From NCBI GenBank assembly GCA_017445755.1, contig JAFSSE010000005.1, positions 25,734 to 89,733 of the forward strand: a DNA stretch of 64,000 bases, in the 5' to 3' direction. A program made the position numbers and the translations under genes. How positions within the stretch are numbered: the stretch's first letter is position 1; each line of letters begins with the position of its first letter. Source of the DNA: Bacteroidales bacterium (lineage in GTDB: Bacteria; Bacteroidota; Bacteroidia; Bacteroidales; UBA932). Below are positions 51,209-58,670 of this stretch, piece by piece. The notes under the pieces were generated by a model. That model did not search any database, was not told the origin of the DNA, and was given only the letters and a program-made list of their open reading frames with translations.

Positions 51209-51900
51209 GGCCCTCTGTATTAATCATTTCCACGCTCTCGGCCTTCTCCTGCACACTTTCCCTCCAGACGGAAGAGATACTTCCCGAACCGGAGAAGGAA
51301 GCGGAGTACACAGAGAAGGATACCCTGGACTATATAGACTCCCTGACCGACGATGAAGCGCTTATGATTATTTACGAGGGCTTCCCGGAGGAGGTAAAGC
51401 GCGCTTTTGGAAGGAAATGGACACTTGAAAACATTCACGCAAACGCCCTCCCGGTCATTTACTGGGCCTCGGGAAAGGTCCGCTGGTACGAAGTCGACGG
51501 GCCTCTGCCGGAGGAAATCGGCGCCTTCGACGCCCTTACGGAGATTCGCGCAAACGGGGATCCTTCTTCCAAATATTCCGTATATGAGCCGGTCCCCTTT
51601 CCTGAGAGTATCTCAAAGTGCAGGGCCCTGAGGCATCTGACGGTTAAAAACCAGCCCGTCACCGGTCCCATTCCGGAAGCGCTTCGGGACCTCCCCGACT
51701 TACAATCCGTAACCTTGACCGGACTCGACCTGGAAGGGCCGGTACCGTCATGGTGCTCCCGTTTTGAAGTATTCTCAATTGGAGGGAACCGGCTCTCCGG
51801 AGCGGTGCCAAAGGAGGTTGTAAAAACCAGGAACTGGGAAATCCGGGGAGAGCGAAACCTTATCCAGCAGGAGGGATTTTATCTTTTTGAAGAGCAATAA
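51205..51900 (+). CDS. leucine-rich-repeat lipoprotein closing the fimbrial operon
   Basis: 231 residues. Short lipoprotein signal ending S-A-F-S-C16, then an acidic linker (E-I-L-P-E-P-E-K-E-A-E) and a helical stretch. From ~residue 95 there are about four degenerate LRRs of the L-x-G-x-I/V-P type: P-L-P-E-E-I-G-A-F, P-F-P-E-S-I-S-K-C, V-T-G-P-I-P-E-A-L-R-D-L and L-E-G-P-V-P-S-W. This P-x-E/x repeat class mediates protein-protein contacts in secreted proteins. It is translationally coupled to the large tip-like gene, so it may act at the fibre tip or in its assembly. Not recognised as a standard part of Fim/Mfa loci. Confidence 0.7.
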   Translation: MRPSVLIISTLSAFSCTLSLQTEEILPEPEKEAEYTEKDTLDYIDSLTDDEALMIIYEGFPEEVKRAFGRKWTLENIHANALPVIYWASGKVRWYEVDGPLPEEIGAFDALTEIRANGDPSSKYSVYEPVPFPESISKCRALRHLTVKNQPVTGPIPEALRDLPDLQSVTLTGLDLEGPVPSWCSRFEVFSIGGNRLSGAVPKEVVKTRNWEIRGERNLIQQEGFYLFEEQ

Positions 51901-51903
51901 GGG

Positions 51904-51945
51904 CAAAAAAAAATGAGTGTCGACCTTCCCAGGCGGACCACTCAT
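51904..51945 (-). terminator. intrinsic terminator of the candidate sRNA
   Basis: On the minus strand ATGAGTG and CACTCAT arms (51945-51939, 51919-51913) close a GC-rich loop and are followed at once by a run of eight or nine T. In the plus direction there is an A-run before and no T-run after, so it acts leftward only. Confidence 0.8.
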
Positions 51946-52027
51946 ACTAACCACATAATTAATAACACTAAAACTAATAACCAATAGGTTGATTCGTCAG
52001 ATGAGAACCATTGATTCCTCAACCCGG
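51905..52027 (-). ncRNA. candidate independent small RNA of about 120 nt
   Basis: A full Bacteroidetes promoter (52031-52061) and a U-tailed hairpin (51904-51945) bracket a gene-free minus-strand stretch. The expected transcript starts around 52027 with CCCGGGTTGAGG-like sequence, contains the self-complementary AACC-TATT-GGTT and ends at the U-run. Only tiny frames occur inside (for example M-V-L-I and M-W-L-V). It does not show the SRP Alu-type or apical GGAAGGAAGC motif and I cannot place it in a known family. The exact 5' end is estimated from the -7 element. Confidence 0.6.
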
Positions 52028-52030
52028 GTA

Positions 52031-52061
52031 CAAAGGTACGGCTTTTTTTTATATTTCCAAA
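52031..52061 (-). promoter_or_regulatory. complete -33/-7 promoter of the candidate sRNA
   Basis: The minus strand reads TTTG (52061-52058), 19-nt spacer, TACCTTTG (52038-52031), an ideal match to the Bacteroidetes primary sigma consensus. It faces away from tdh, whose stop at 52102 is upstream. Confidence 0.75.
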
Positions 52062-52101
52062 TTTTTTTATAAATTTTTTGAAAAATTTTTAAGAAACATC
52101 T

Positions 52102-53061
52102 CTATTGCCCTGAAAATCGGGCTCTGAGGTGCTCTATCATGTCTTTTGACATAGTGTCAATGTCAAAGGACGGGGCCCATCCCCACTCTTCACGGGCGCA
52201 GCTGTCGTCCATGGAATCCGGCCATGAGGAAGCAATTGCCTGACGGACAGGGTCAACCTCGTAGTGCATACGGAAACCTGGAACCAGCTCACGGACCTTT
52301 GCGGAGATGATTTCAGGGTCGAAACTCATTGAGGCGATGTTGAAGGAATTCCGGTGGACCAGGCGGGAAGGGTCGGCTTCCATGATCTGTACGGCGGCTT
52401 TCAGGGCGTCCGGCATGTACATCATGTCCATGAAGGTACCGGCGGCAATCGGGCAGACGAACTCCTCCCCCTTTACCGCGGCATAATAAATTTCAACCGC
52501 ATAGTCGGTCGTGCCGCCTCCGGGAAGGGTCATATGGGAAATAAGCCCCGGGAAACGCACCGAGCGGGTATCTACGCCGAATTTGTGGAAATAGTAATCG
52601 CTCAGAAGTTCCGTCGCAACCTTTGTCACCCCGTACATCGAACGCGGACGCTGGATAGTATCCTGGGGGGTCATGACATGGGGTGTCTCGGGGCCGAAGG
52701 AACCAATGGAGCTCGGTGTAAAGACCGCACAGCCCTCTTCGCGGGCGACCTCGAGTATAGCGAGGAGACCGTTCATCTGGATATCCCAGGCCATGAGCGG
52801 CTTCTTTTCAGCGACGGCGGAAAGGAGGGCCGCGAGATTATAAACCGTATCTATCCGGTACTTCCTTACAATCTCGGAGATACGCTTCCCGTCCCGGACA
52901 TCGACATCTTCTGCCGGGCCGCTCTCCAGCAGTTCCCCCTTCGGTTCATATCCCTTTATAAAGCCGGCAACGACAGTCGATCCGGGGATTTCCTTCCTCA
53001 GTTTCAGCGTCAGCTCGGAGCCAATCTGTCCGGTCGATCCGATAATCAGTACGTTTTTCAT
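52102..53061 (-). CDS. L-threonine 3-dehydrogenase, UDP-epimerase-like (SDR) type
   Basis: The ATG at 53061 gives 319 aa; the longer frame crosses the promoter region. Short-chain NAD enzyme: G-S-T-G-Q-I-G-S near the N-terminus, V-Y-N-L-A-A-L-L-S-A, P-S-S-I-G-S-F-G-P, and catalytic Y-G-V-T-K. It resembles the epimerase-fold threonine dehydrogenases known from Bacteroidetes and other bacteria rather than the medium-chain zinc Tdh. The divergent kbl neighbour supports the function: threonine to 2-amino-3-ketobutyrate, then cleavage to glycine and acetyl-CoA. Other sugar-nucleotide epimerase activity cannot be excluded from sequence alone. Confidence 0.85.
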   Translation of the reverse strand: MKNVLIIGSTGQIGSELTLKLRKEIPGSTVVAGFIKGYEPKGELLESGPAEDVDVRDGKRISEIVRKYRIDTVYNLAALLSAVAEKKPLMAWDIQMNGLLAILEVAREEGCAVFTPSSIGSFGPETPHVMTPQDTIQRPRSMYGVTKVATELLSDYYFHKFGVDTRSVRFPGLISHMTLPGGGTTDYAVEIYYAAVKGEEFVCPIAAGTFMDMMYMPDALKAAVQIMEADPSRLVHRNSFNIASMSFDPEIISAKVRELVPGFRMHYEVDPVRQAIASSWPDSMDDSCAREEWGWAPSFDIDTMSKDMIEHLRARFSGQ

Positions 53062-53083
53062 CCCAAAACGGTAATAGGCATCA

Positions 53084-53091
53084 CAAAGATA
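53084..53091 (-). promoter_or_regulatory. -7 element of the threonine dehydrogenase gene
   Basis: The minus strand reads TATCTTTG, 22 nt before the ATG at 53061. Divergent from the kbl element. Confidence 0.6.
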
Positions 53092-53135
53092 ATGGTAATT
53101 GTGAAAAAAAGATAGGAAATCAATGGAAAAATCAA

Positions 53136-53143
53136 TAAATTTG
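53136..53143 (+). promoter_or_regulatory. -7 element of kbl, deciding its start codon
   Basis: TAAATTTG lies upstream of the ATG at 53171 but downstream of the in-frame ATG at 53123, so the earlier ATG should not be on the mRNA. Confidence 0.55.
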
Positions 53144-53170
53144 AAGATTGAATCGATAACACAAAAAGCT

Positions 53171-54361
53171 ATGTACGGATCTTTCCAGAAACATCTCCAG
53201 GACGAAATCGCCTCCATCAGGGAGGCCGGCCTCTACAAGAATGAAAGAAACATCGTCTCTCCCCAGACTGCGGAAATAACGCTGGAGGGCGGCGGCAAGG
53301 CCCTTAACTTCTGCGCGAACAACTATCTTGGCCTCGCCGACAATCCGCGGCTTATAAAGGCAGCGGAAAAAGCCATGGAGAATCGCGGATACGGAATGTC
53401 TTCAGTCCGTTTCATCTGCGGGACCCAGGATATCCACAAAGAGCTGGAAAAGGCCGTTTCGGACTATTTCAAGACAGAAGACACGATTCTTTACGCTGCC
53501 TGCTTCGATGCCAACGGAGGCGTTTTCGAGCCGCTTTTCAGCTCTGAGGATGCGATTATTTCCGACTCCCTCAACCACGCTTCCATCATCGACGGCGTCC
53601 GCCTGTGCAAGGCACAGCGCTTCCGCTATGCCAACGCCGACATGGCTGACCTCGAGGAAAAACTCAAGGAAGCCCAGAGCTGCCGCTTCCGCATCATCGT
53701 GACCGACGGCGTATTCTCAATGGACGGCAACGTGGCCCCGATGGACAGGATTTGCGACCTCGCCGAGAAATATGACGCACTTGTCATGGTGGACGAAAGC
53801 CACTCCGCCGGCGTAGTCGGCCCGACCGGCCACGGAGTCGCCGAGCAGTTCGGCTGCTACGGTCGTATCGATATCTTTACCGGGACCCTCGGAAAGGCCT
53901 TTGGCGGCGCCGTGGGCGGCTTTACGACCGGCCGTAAGGAGATTATTGAAATGCTCCGCCAGCGCTCCCGTCCATATCTCTTCTCGAATTCCATCCCTCC
54001 GATGATTGCCGGAGCGGCGCTTGAAACCTTCAAAATCCTCTCCGAGAGCAATGCCCTCCACGACCGCCTCGCTGAAAACGTAACTTATTTCCGGGAGAAG
54101 ATGCTCTCCGCCGGCTTCGATATCAAGCCCACCCAGTCCGCAATCTGCGCCGTCATGCTGTATGATGCGAAACTATCCCAGGAATTCGCCGCCAGAATGG
54201 CCGAGGAGGGCATTTTCGTGACCGGCTTCTACTATCCTGTAGTACCGAAAGGTCAGGCCAGAATCCGTGTCCAGCTTTCCGCCGCCCACCGCAGGGAGCA
54301 TCTGGACAAGGCCGTCGCCGCTTTCATAAAAGTTGGAAAAGAACTGAAAGTTATTGCGTAA
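53171..54361 (+). CDS. kbl: 2-amino-3-ketobutyrate CoA ligase (glycine C-acetyltransferase)
   Basis: The ATG at 53171 (M-Y-G-S-F-Q-K-H-L) gives 396 aa, the normal Kbl length and start; the in-frame ATG at 53123 lies before the promoter. PLP alpha-oxoamine synthase family: N-F-C-A-N-N-Y-L-G-L-A, S-V-R-F-I-C-G-T-Q, D-S-L-N-H-A-S-I-I-D-G, V-D-E-S-H-S-A-G-V-V-G and the PLP lysine in G-T-L-G-K-A-F-G-G. It splits 2-amino-3-ketobutyrate into glycine and acetyl-CoA. It is divergent from the threonine dehydrogenase gene with 109 bp between starts, so both may respond together. A flavodiiron gene follows 1 bp later. Confidence 0.95.
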   Translation: MYGSFQKHLQDEIASIREAGLYKNERNIVSPQTAEITLEGGGKALNFCANNYLGLADNPRLIKAAEKAMENRGYGMSSVRFICGTQDIHKELEKAVSDYFKTEDTILYAACFDANGGVFEPLFSSEDAIISDSLNHASIIDGVRLCKAQRFRYANADMADLEEKLKEAQSCRFRIIVTDGVFSMDGNVAPMDRICDLAEKYDALVMVDESHSAGVVGPTGHGVAEQFGCYGRIDIFTGTLGKAFGGAVGGFTTGRKEIIEMLRQRSRPYLFSNSIPPMIAGAALETFKILSESNALHDRLAENVTYFREKMLSAGFDIKPTQSAICAVMLYDAKLSQEFAARMAEEGIFVTGFYYPVVPKGQARIRVQLSAAHRREHLDKAVAAFIKVGKELKVIA

Positions 54362-54362
54362 A

Positions 54363-55544
54363 ATGAAAGAAATCAATTCCTTCCTTAAATATATCGGGGT
54401 TGACGACACCGACCTCGACCTCTTCGAAAGCCAATACATCGTTCCCGAAGGGATGGCCTACAACTCCTACCTTCTCGAAGGCGGGAAAATCGCGATTCTG
54501 GATACCGTGGACGCCCGGAAAGGAGAACTCTGGAAAGAGAACCTCCTGGAAGCCCTTGCCGGAAGGCAGCCGGACTACCTCGTTGTCCACCACATGGAAC
54601 CGGACCACTCGGGACTTATCGCCTATGCCATGGAAAAGTGGCCGGAGCTGAAGCTCGTCGCAACGGCCAAGGCCGTTTCCATGCTGCCCCAGTTCCTCGG
54701 CGGGGAGACCTTCCCGGGGCGGACCATCGCCGTAAAGGAAGGGGATGAACTGCCCCTCGGAGAGCGTACGCTGAAGTTTTTCATGGCTCCGATGGTCCAT
54801 TGGCCCGAGGTCATGGTCAGCTTTGAGACCTCGGAGAAAATCCTTTTCAGCGCCGATGCCTTCGGTAAGTTCGGAGCCCTCGGAAAATGCGGGTTCTACG
54901 GCGAAGAGGACGATGACTGGGCTTGCGAAGGACGACGTTACTATTTCAATATCTGCGGGAAATACGGCGGTCCCGTCCAGACCCTTCTCGGAAAGGTCGC
55001 CCCGCTTTCCCCCGCGATGATCTGCCCGCTCCACGGCCCGATCCTAAGGGAAAACCTCGGGGAGTATCTTAACCTCTACCGTATCTGGAGTTCATATGGA
55101 GTTGAAACTGAGGGGGTTTTCATCGCCTGCGCCTCAATTCACGGCGGGACCATGGCCGCGGCTGAGCGCCTCGCTGAAATCCTTAAAGCAAAGGGCTGCC
55201 CCAAAGTCGCCCTTTCGGACCTTACCCGGGACGACGTTGCCGAGGCGGTGGAAGATGCCTTCCGCTACGGGAAAATGGTAGTTGCGGCGGCCTCCTATGA
55301 CGCCGGCCTCTTTACTCCCGCCCATCACTTTCTCCATATCCTCGCGACAAAGGCATACCAGAAACGAAAGGTGGCCCTGATCGAAAACGGATCCTGGGCC
55401 CCTTCAGCGGCACGAGTGATGAAAGAAATGTTCGCCGGAATGAAAGAGATAGAGATTGTGGACCCCGTAGTCACAATCCGATCCCGCATGAAGGAGCAAG
55501 ACATCCCGGCGCTGGAAGCCCTCGCCGACGCGATTCTCTCGTAG
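54363..55544 (+). CDS. A-type flavodiiron protein (oxygen/NO reductase)
   Basis: The ATG at 54363 gives 393 aa; a TTG three codons earlier overlaps kbl. The N-terminal metallo-beta-lactamase-like domain carries the diiron ligands H-x-E-x-D-H (V-H-H-M-E-P-D-H-S-G), His in P-M-V-H-W-P-E, Asp in F-S-A-D-A-F-G, and His in C-P-L-H-G-P-I. The C-terminal ~145 residues form a flavodoxin domain (A-S-I-H-G-G-T-M-A-A as phosphate loop). These proteins reduce O2 to water or NO to N2O, protecting anaerobes. No rubredoxin domain is fused. It is likely co-transcribed with kbl (1-bp gap); the link between the two is not obvious. Confidence 0.93.
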   Translation: MKEINSFLKYIGVDDTDLDLFESQYIVPEGMAYNSYLLEGGKIAILDTVDARKGELWKENLLEALAGRQPDYLVVHHMEPDHSGLIAYAMEKWPELKLVATAKAVSMLPQFLGGETFPGRTIAVKEGDELPLGERTLKFFMAPMVHWPEVMVSFETSEKILFSADAFGKFGALGKCGFYGEEDDDWACEGRRYYFNICGKYGGPVQTLLGKVAPLSPAMICPLHGPILRENLGEYLNLYRIWSSYGVETEGVFIACASIHGGTMAAAERLAEILKAKGCPKVALSDLTRDDVAEAVEDAFRYGKMVVAAASYDAGLFTPAHHFLHILATKAYQKRKVALIENGSWAPSAARVMKEMFAGMKEIEIVDPVVTIRSRMKEQDIPALEALADAILS

Positions 55545-55546
55545 AG

Positions 55547-56320
55547 CTACTTCTTGTTTTCCGTCTCTGCGAGTTTGGCTTTTGTCGAGGCAATACGGTA
55601 CTCGGCTTCAGGATATCCGGTTTCCATCGCCTTGGAATAGTACAGAATCGACTTCTCGTACATGTCAATCGTAAGGTTCTTGACCTTTTCCCGATTGCGG
55701 CGGAAGGAAACTGAAGGAGAAGAATCGCCGAGTTCCTCGAAATCGACACCGGCCTGATACAGAAGCTTCGCCTGTTCCTGAACAGCCAGGCTGAGCTTTT
55801 CCTGCTGACTGGAGATAGTCTCGCTCTGGGAAGAGATGGTGCCGCTCTGGCGGGTAATCGTTTCGGTCTGCTCTGAAATCTTGCGGTCACGCTCCCCGAT
55901 TGCCTTTTTAAGCGTCTGGATTTCCTCTTCCTTGTCGTCACTCACCTTGCGGAGACTGACAACCAGTTTCTTATATCCTTCGTTCTGGGCGCTGACCTTC
56001 TCGAGGGTCGCGAGTTTCGCCTTTATGGCCTTCAGACTGCCCTCTATCTGCTCCGCCTGGGTAAGGCGCGCAGTCCCCTGTTCCAGATTGCTCCTGAGGG
56101 CAGAAGTCTTCCCGGAGATACCGGAAAGCTCCTGAAGTATGGCGTCCATGGCTGTCGCCTCCTGGACATATTGCTGCATGGTCGCCTCTGAGCTCTCTTT
56201 CAGGGTCGTATATTCAGTCATGAGCTCATCATACTCACTCTGAGGCACATAGCCATTATGATTCACACAGGAAACGGTTGCAAACAGCAGCCACAGGACA
56301 ATTATTTCGAGAGTTCGCAT
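55547..56320 (-). CDS. coiled-coil lipoprotein of unknown function
   Basis: 257 residues. Lipobox F-A-T-V-S-C18. Residues ~25-190 are strongly predicted coiled coil, Glu/Gln/Lys/Ser-rich, with a repetitive stretch around S-E-T-I-S-S-Q and T-E-T-I-T-R-Q in 7-residue steps. The last ~65 residues (A-I/A-E-Y-R-I-A-S-T-K type) form a TPR-like helix pair (M-Y-E-K-S-I-L-Y-Y-S-K-A-M-E-T-G-Y-P-E-A-E-Y). Probably a periplasmic structural or tethering protein. I do not recognise the family. Its start overlaps the preceding gene by 19 bp, and it ends 2 bp from the convergent flavodiiron gene. Confidence 0.75.
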   Translation of the reverse strand: MRTLEIIVLWLLFATVSCVNHNGYVPQSEYDELMTEYTTLKESSEATMQQYVQEATAMDAILQELSGISGKTSALRSNLEQGTARLTQAEQIEGSLKAIKAKLATLEKVSAQNEGYKKLVVSLRKVSDDKEEEIQTLKKAIGERDRKISEQTETITRQSGTISSQSETISSQQEKLSLAVQEQAKLLYQAGVDFEELGDSSPSVSFRRNREKVKNLTIDMYEKSILYYSKAMETGYPEAEYRIASTKAKLAETENKK

Positions 56321-56715
56321 ATAAAGTTCTCCTTTTCAAAGTGCAACGTTGTCTTCCCAACGCGAGGAGAATATGCTACATAACCCGTGCCGAGTTCTTC
56401 GGAAAAAAGAGAATTTCCTTCGGAAACAGTAAAAGAATAATGTACAGGCCCATAAACTGTTACACGGACGACACTGTATCCGCTGCCGGTCAGGCGCCGA
56501 ACCGTAGCCGTCGACCAGGCCGACTCCCCTTCGGAAACAATTCTCATCGAATAGTTCCCTTCAGGAACAGGAATCGCCGCTTCTGTTTCAGGGGCCTTCG
56601 GCTCCGCCTTCCCGGAACGGTTCGAAAGATAGAACCAGCCGGCCGCCGCCAGGGATATGACGGCGAGTATAAGGACAATGTAGAATCCGGATCCGCTTTT
56701 CTTTTCCTCTTTCAT
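56302..56715 (-). CDS. small membrane-anchored protein of unknown function
   Basis: 137 residues. A basic-polar N-terminus (M-K-E-E-K-K-S-G-S-G) precedes one membrane helix (residues ~11-30), then a Pro/Glu linker and a beta-rich ~80-residue domain (M-R-I-V-S-E-G, V-R-V-T-V-Y-G-P-V) that should lie in the periplasm. No family recognised. It is followed, with a 19-bp overlap, by the coiled-coil lipoprotein, so the two probably work together at the envelope. It lies 47 bp downstream of tRNA-Cys on the same strand and may be read from the same promoter. Confidence 0.65.
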   Translation of the reverse strand: MKEEKKSGSGFYIVLILAVISLAAAGWFYLSNRSGKAEPKAPETEAAIPVPEGNYSMRIVSEGESAWSTATVRRLTGSGYSVVRVTVYGPVHYSFTVSEGNSLFSEELGTGYVAYSPRVGKTTLHFEKENFICELSK

Positions 56716-56762
56716 AAAAGTCAGAATCCCCCACAGAAAACCTTCTGCGAGGGATTTCTTCG

Positions 56763-56833
56763 AGGTGCGAAGCGGAATCGAACCGCTGTCCCAGGTTTTG
56801 CAGACCTGTGCCTAACCGCTCGGCCATCGCACC
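56763..56833 (-). tRNA. tRNA-Cys (anticodon GCA)
   Basis: Minus strand: acceptor GGTGCGA/TCGCACC with discriminator T, D-arm with GGCCGAGCGGTTAGGC, anticodon stem CAGGT-CTGCAAA-ACCTG (GCA), T-arm with GGTTCGATTCC. 71 nt; CCA not encoded. The U73 discriminator and GCA anticodon both indicate cysteine. Confidence 0.96.
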
Positions 56834-56844
56834 AGGACGGATTG

Positions 56845-56852
56845 CAAAGATA
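56845..56852 (-). promoter_or_regulatory. -7 element of tRNA-Cys
   Basis: The minus strand reads TATCTTTG, 11 nt upstream of the tRNA 5' end, the same spacing as at ssrA. Confidence 0.65.
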
Positions 56853-56881
56853 CAATCTTTTTTCCGAACTCCAAAAATAAT

Positions 56882-58075
56882 TTATTCAACATACAGAAGG
56901 AGTCCCTTAAGGTACTCTCCTTCCGGATGATAGATATTGACGGCATGGTCGGCCGGCTGGTTCATCCGATCGAGAATCCGAACGCTGCGTCCGGCCTGGG
57001 CGGCGGCGGAGAAGACTGCAAGGGCAAAGGCCTCCTTGTCAACCACCTGGGAGCAGCTGAACGTAAATATAAGTCCTCCGGGAGCGACCTTTGAGATTGC
57101 CGCAGCGTTCAGCCGCTGATAGGCGCGAAGGGCGTTCTCCAATGCCCCGCGGTGCTTCGCAAATGCCGGAGGATCCACAATCATAAGGTCATACTTTCCC
57201 TCCTGGGCCGTCCGAAGGAAGTCAATGGCATCACAGCAGTACGAGGTATGCATCGAGGAGTCAAAGCCATTCAGAGCGACATTGCGATCGACCATGTCCA
57301 TCGCCTTTTTAGAGCTGTCTACCGAATCTACATGGACGGCGCCTCCAGCTAAAGCATAAATTGAGAAGCCGCCAGTATAACAAAAGAGATTCAAAACATT
57401 ACGGCCCCTGGAAAGCCGCCCGACCGCAGCCCTGTTCTCCCTCTGGTCAAGGAAGAAACCGGTCTTCTGCCCTTCCGTCCAGTTTACGAGGAAACGGTTG
57501 CCGCCCTCGAGGACGGTTTCCTCGTCGGCAGCAAAGTCCTCGCGGCGGTAAAGGTATCCGTCAACAAGTTCAAGACCCGCCTTGAAAGGCGCCGTACCGG
57601 AACTCTTGTCATATACCGCCTTCAACTCTTCCCCATAAATCTTCCTCAGCGCAAGCGCAATCTGCTTTTTGGCGCGGAACATACCGACCGAATGGGCCTG
57701 CATAACGCAGACGCCGTCATACCAGTCCACAATCAGCCCCGGGAGGTTGTCGCCTTCCCCGTGGACAAGCCGGTAGCATGTCGTAGCGGATGCCCCATGG
57801 AGTCCCGCGGCAATTCTCACCTGGAGGGCCCTGGAAAGCATTTTTTCATAGAAATCAGGGCTGAGGGCATTCTCGTCGAAACTGAGGATCCGGACCGAAA
57901 TCGAACCAATCTGCCAGTGACCGCAGGCGAGAAACTCCCCCTCCGAAGAATAGACCCCGACAATATCCCCTTCCGCAGGATTGCCGACCACTTCGGCTAC
58001 AGCCCCTGAGAAAACCCAGGGATGGAAACGGCGGATCGACGAATCCCGTCCTTTCCGAAGAATAACTTTAACCAT
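56882..58075 (-). CDS. class I SAM-dependent 23S rRNA methyltransferase, RlmI-like
   Basis: The ATG at 58075 gives 397 aa (M-V-K-V-I-L-R-K-G), matching RlmI length; the open frame to 58150 is inside the exonuclease gene. N-terminal PUA domain (residues ~1-75: H-P-W-V-F-S-G-A-V, G-D-I-V-G-V-Y). Methyltransferase core: L-N-L-F-C-Y-T-G-G-F-S-I-Y-A (SAM motif I), D-L-M-I-V-D-P-P-A-F-A (motif IV), and F-S-C-S-Q-V-V (the catalytic Cys in motif VI typical of m5C enzymes). In E. coli RlmI makes m5C1962 in 23S rRNA; the same target is inferred. It overlaps the upstream exonuclease gene by 8 bp. Confidence 0.9.
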   Translation of the reverse strand: MVKVILRKGRDSSIRRFHPWVFSGAVAEVVGNPAEGDIVGVYSSEGEFLACGHWQIGSISVRILSFDENALSPDFYEKMLSRALQVRIAAGLHGASATTCYRLVHGEGDNLPGLIVDWYDGVCVMQAHSVGMFRAKKQIALALRKIYGEELKAVYDKSSGTAPFKAGLELVDGYLYRREDFAADEETVLEGGNRFLVNWTEGQKTGFFLDQRENRAAVGRLSRGRNVLNLFCYTGGFSIYALAGGAVHVDSVDSSKKAMDMVDRNVALNGFDSSMHTSYCCDAIDFLRTAQEGKYDLMIVDPPAFAKHRGALENALRAYQRLNAAAISKVAPGGLIFTFSCSQVVDKEAFALAVFSAAAQAGRSVRILDRMNQPADHAVNIYHPEGEYLKGLLLYVE

Positions 58076-58670
58076 TGTTTTCGGAGATTTTTTCGCAGGT
58101 CTGCAGCTTCCGGTACATTTCCAGGCAGACCCAGGCATCGGTCGCCGCATAACGCTTCTGGGCCTCGGTCAGGGTCTCATTTTCCCAGTTGGAGAGCTGC
58201 TGTGTCTTGGAAATCTTGAACCCGAGGATTATGGCGGTCATTTTCTTGACTGAGAGGTCCTGGATGCCATACTGGCCCACTTCCTTCTGGAGGTCCACCA
58301 TGGAGGCGGCCGTAAAACCATGAACCTTCTGTAGCCCTTTTATGTCATCATGGACCGCCGCCCCGACCTTCACTATATTGCCGTTGGCAAGCAGGGCGCA
58401 TAGGCGGTGGGGCATGCCGATTCTGTTGATCCGGAACAGGAAGGCCCTCTCCGAAGAGGAAAGCTGGAGGAGCGATATCCCGTAATGGGGCGCGTCCGGA
58501 CTGAAAGAAGGACGCGTCTCAGTATCAAAGCCAATGACTTTCTGGCGTTTAAGGTAGCGGATTGCATCTCCGAACTCGTCTCCGAGCGAATCTATGACCA
58601 CCGTCTCCCCTCCGAATGAACGCAGCTCCAGGGCTGCTATCTCCTCTGCGGTAATCTTACTCTGAAACAT
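58068..58670 (-). CDS. 3'-5' exonuclease, DEDDy (RNase D-like) domain protein
   Basis: 200 residues, a single exonuclease domain. Acidic motifs: I-G-F-D-T-E-T-R-P (Exo I: D and E), V-G-A-A-V-H-D-D-I-K-G-L (Exo II: D) and Y-A-A-T-D-A-W-V (Exo III: Y and D), the DEDDy arrangement of RNase D and WRN-type nucleases. No HRDC domain, so shorter than true RNase D (over 350 aa). Processes RNA or DNA 3' ends; target unknown. Its start overlaps the lipoprotein gene by 14 bp and its end overlaps the rlmI-like gene, so it is part of a tightly packed operon. Confidence 0.9.
   Translation of the reverse strand: MFQSKITAEEIAALELRSFGGETVVIDSLGDEFGDAIRYLKRQKVIGFDTETRPSFSPDAPHYGISLLQLSSSERAFLFRINRIGMPHRLCALLANGNIVKVGAAVHDDIKGLQKVHGFTAASMVDLQKEVGQYGIQDLSVKKMTAIILGFKISKTQQLSNWENETLTEAQKRYAATDAWVCLEMYRKLQTCEKISENNG

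Noticed and set aside
40530-51900. Starch-utilisation-type (SusC/SusD) glycan locus
   Set aside because: The lipoproteins show fimbrillin-type features and no SusD TPR fold, no SusC and no glycoside hydrolase are present.
51775-51984. 69-aa minus-strand frame overlapping the sRNA region (includes M-S-G-P-P-G-K-V-D-T-H)
   Set aside because: It reads through the terminator hairpin and U-run, and continues into the LRR gene antisense; no support as a protein.
51905-52027. SRP (4.5S) RNA or 6S RNA as identity of the small RNA
   Set aside because: The SRP apical GGAAGGAAGC-type loop is missing and there is no large 6S-like central bubble with flanking long stems.
53123-53170. Upstream ATG at 53123 as the kbl start
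   Set aside because: The TAAATTTG -7 element lies downstream of it, and the extra 16 residues do not match the usual Kbl N-terminus.
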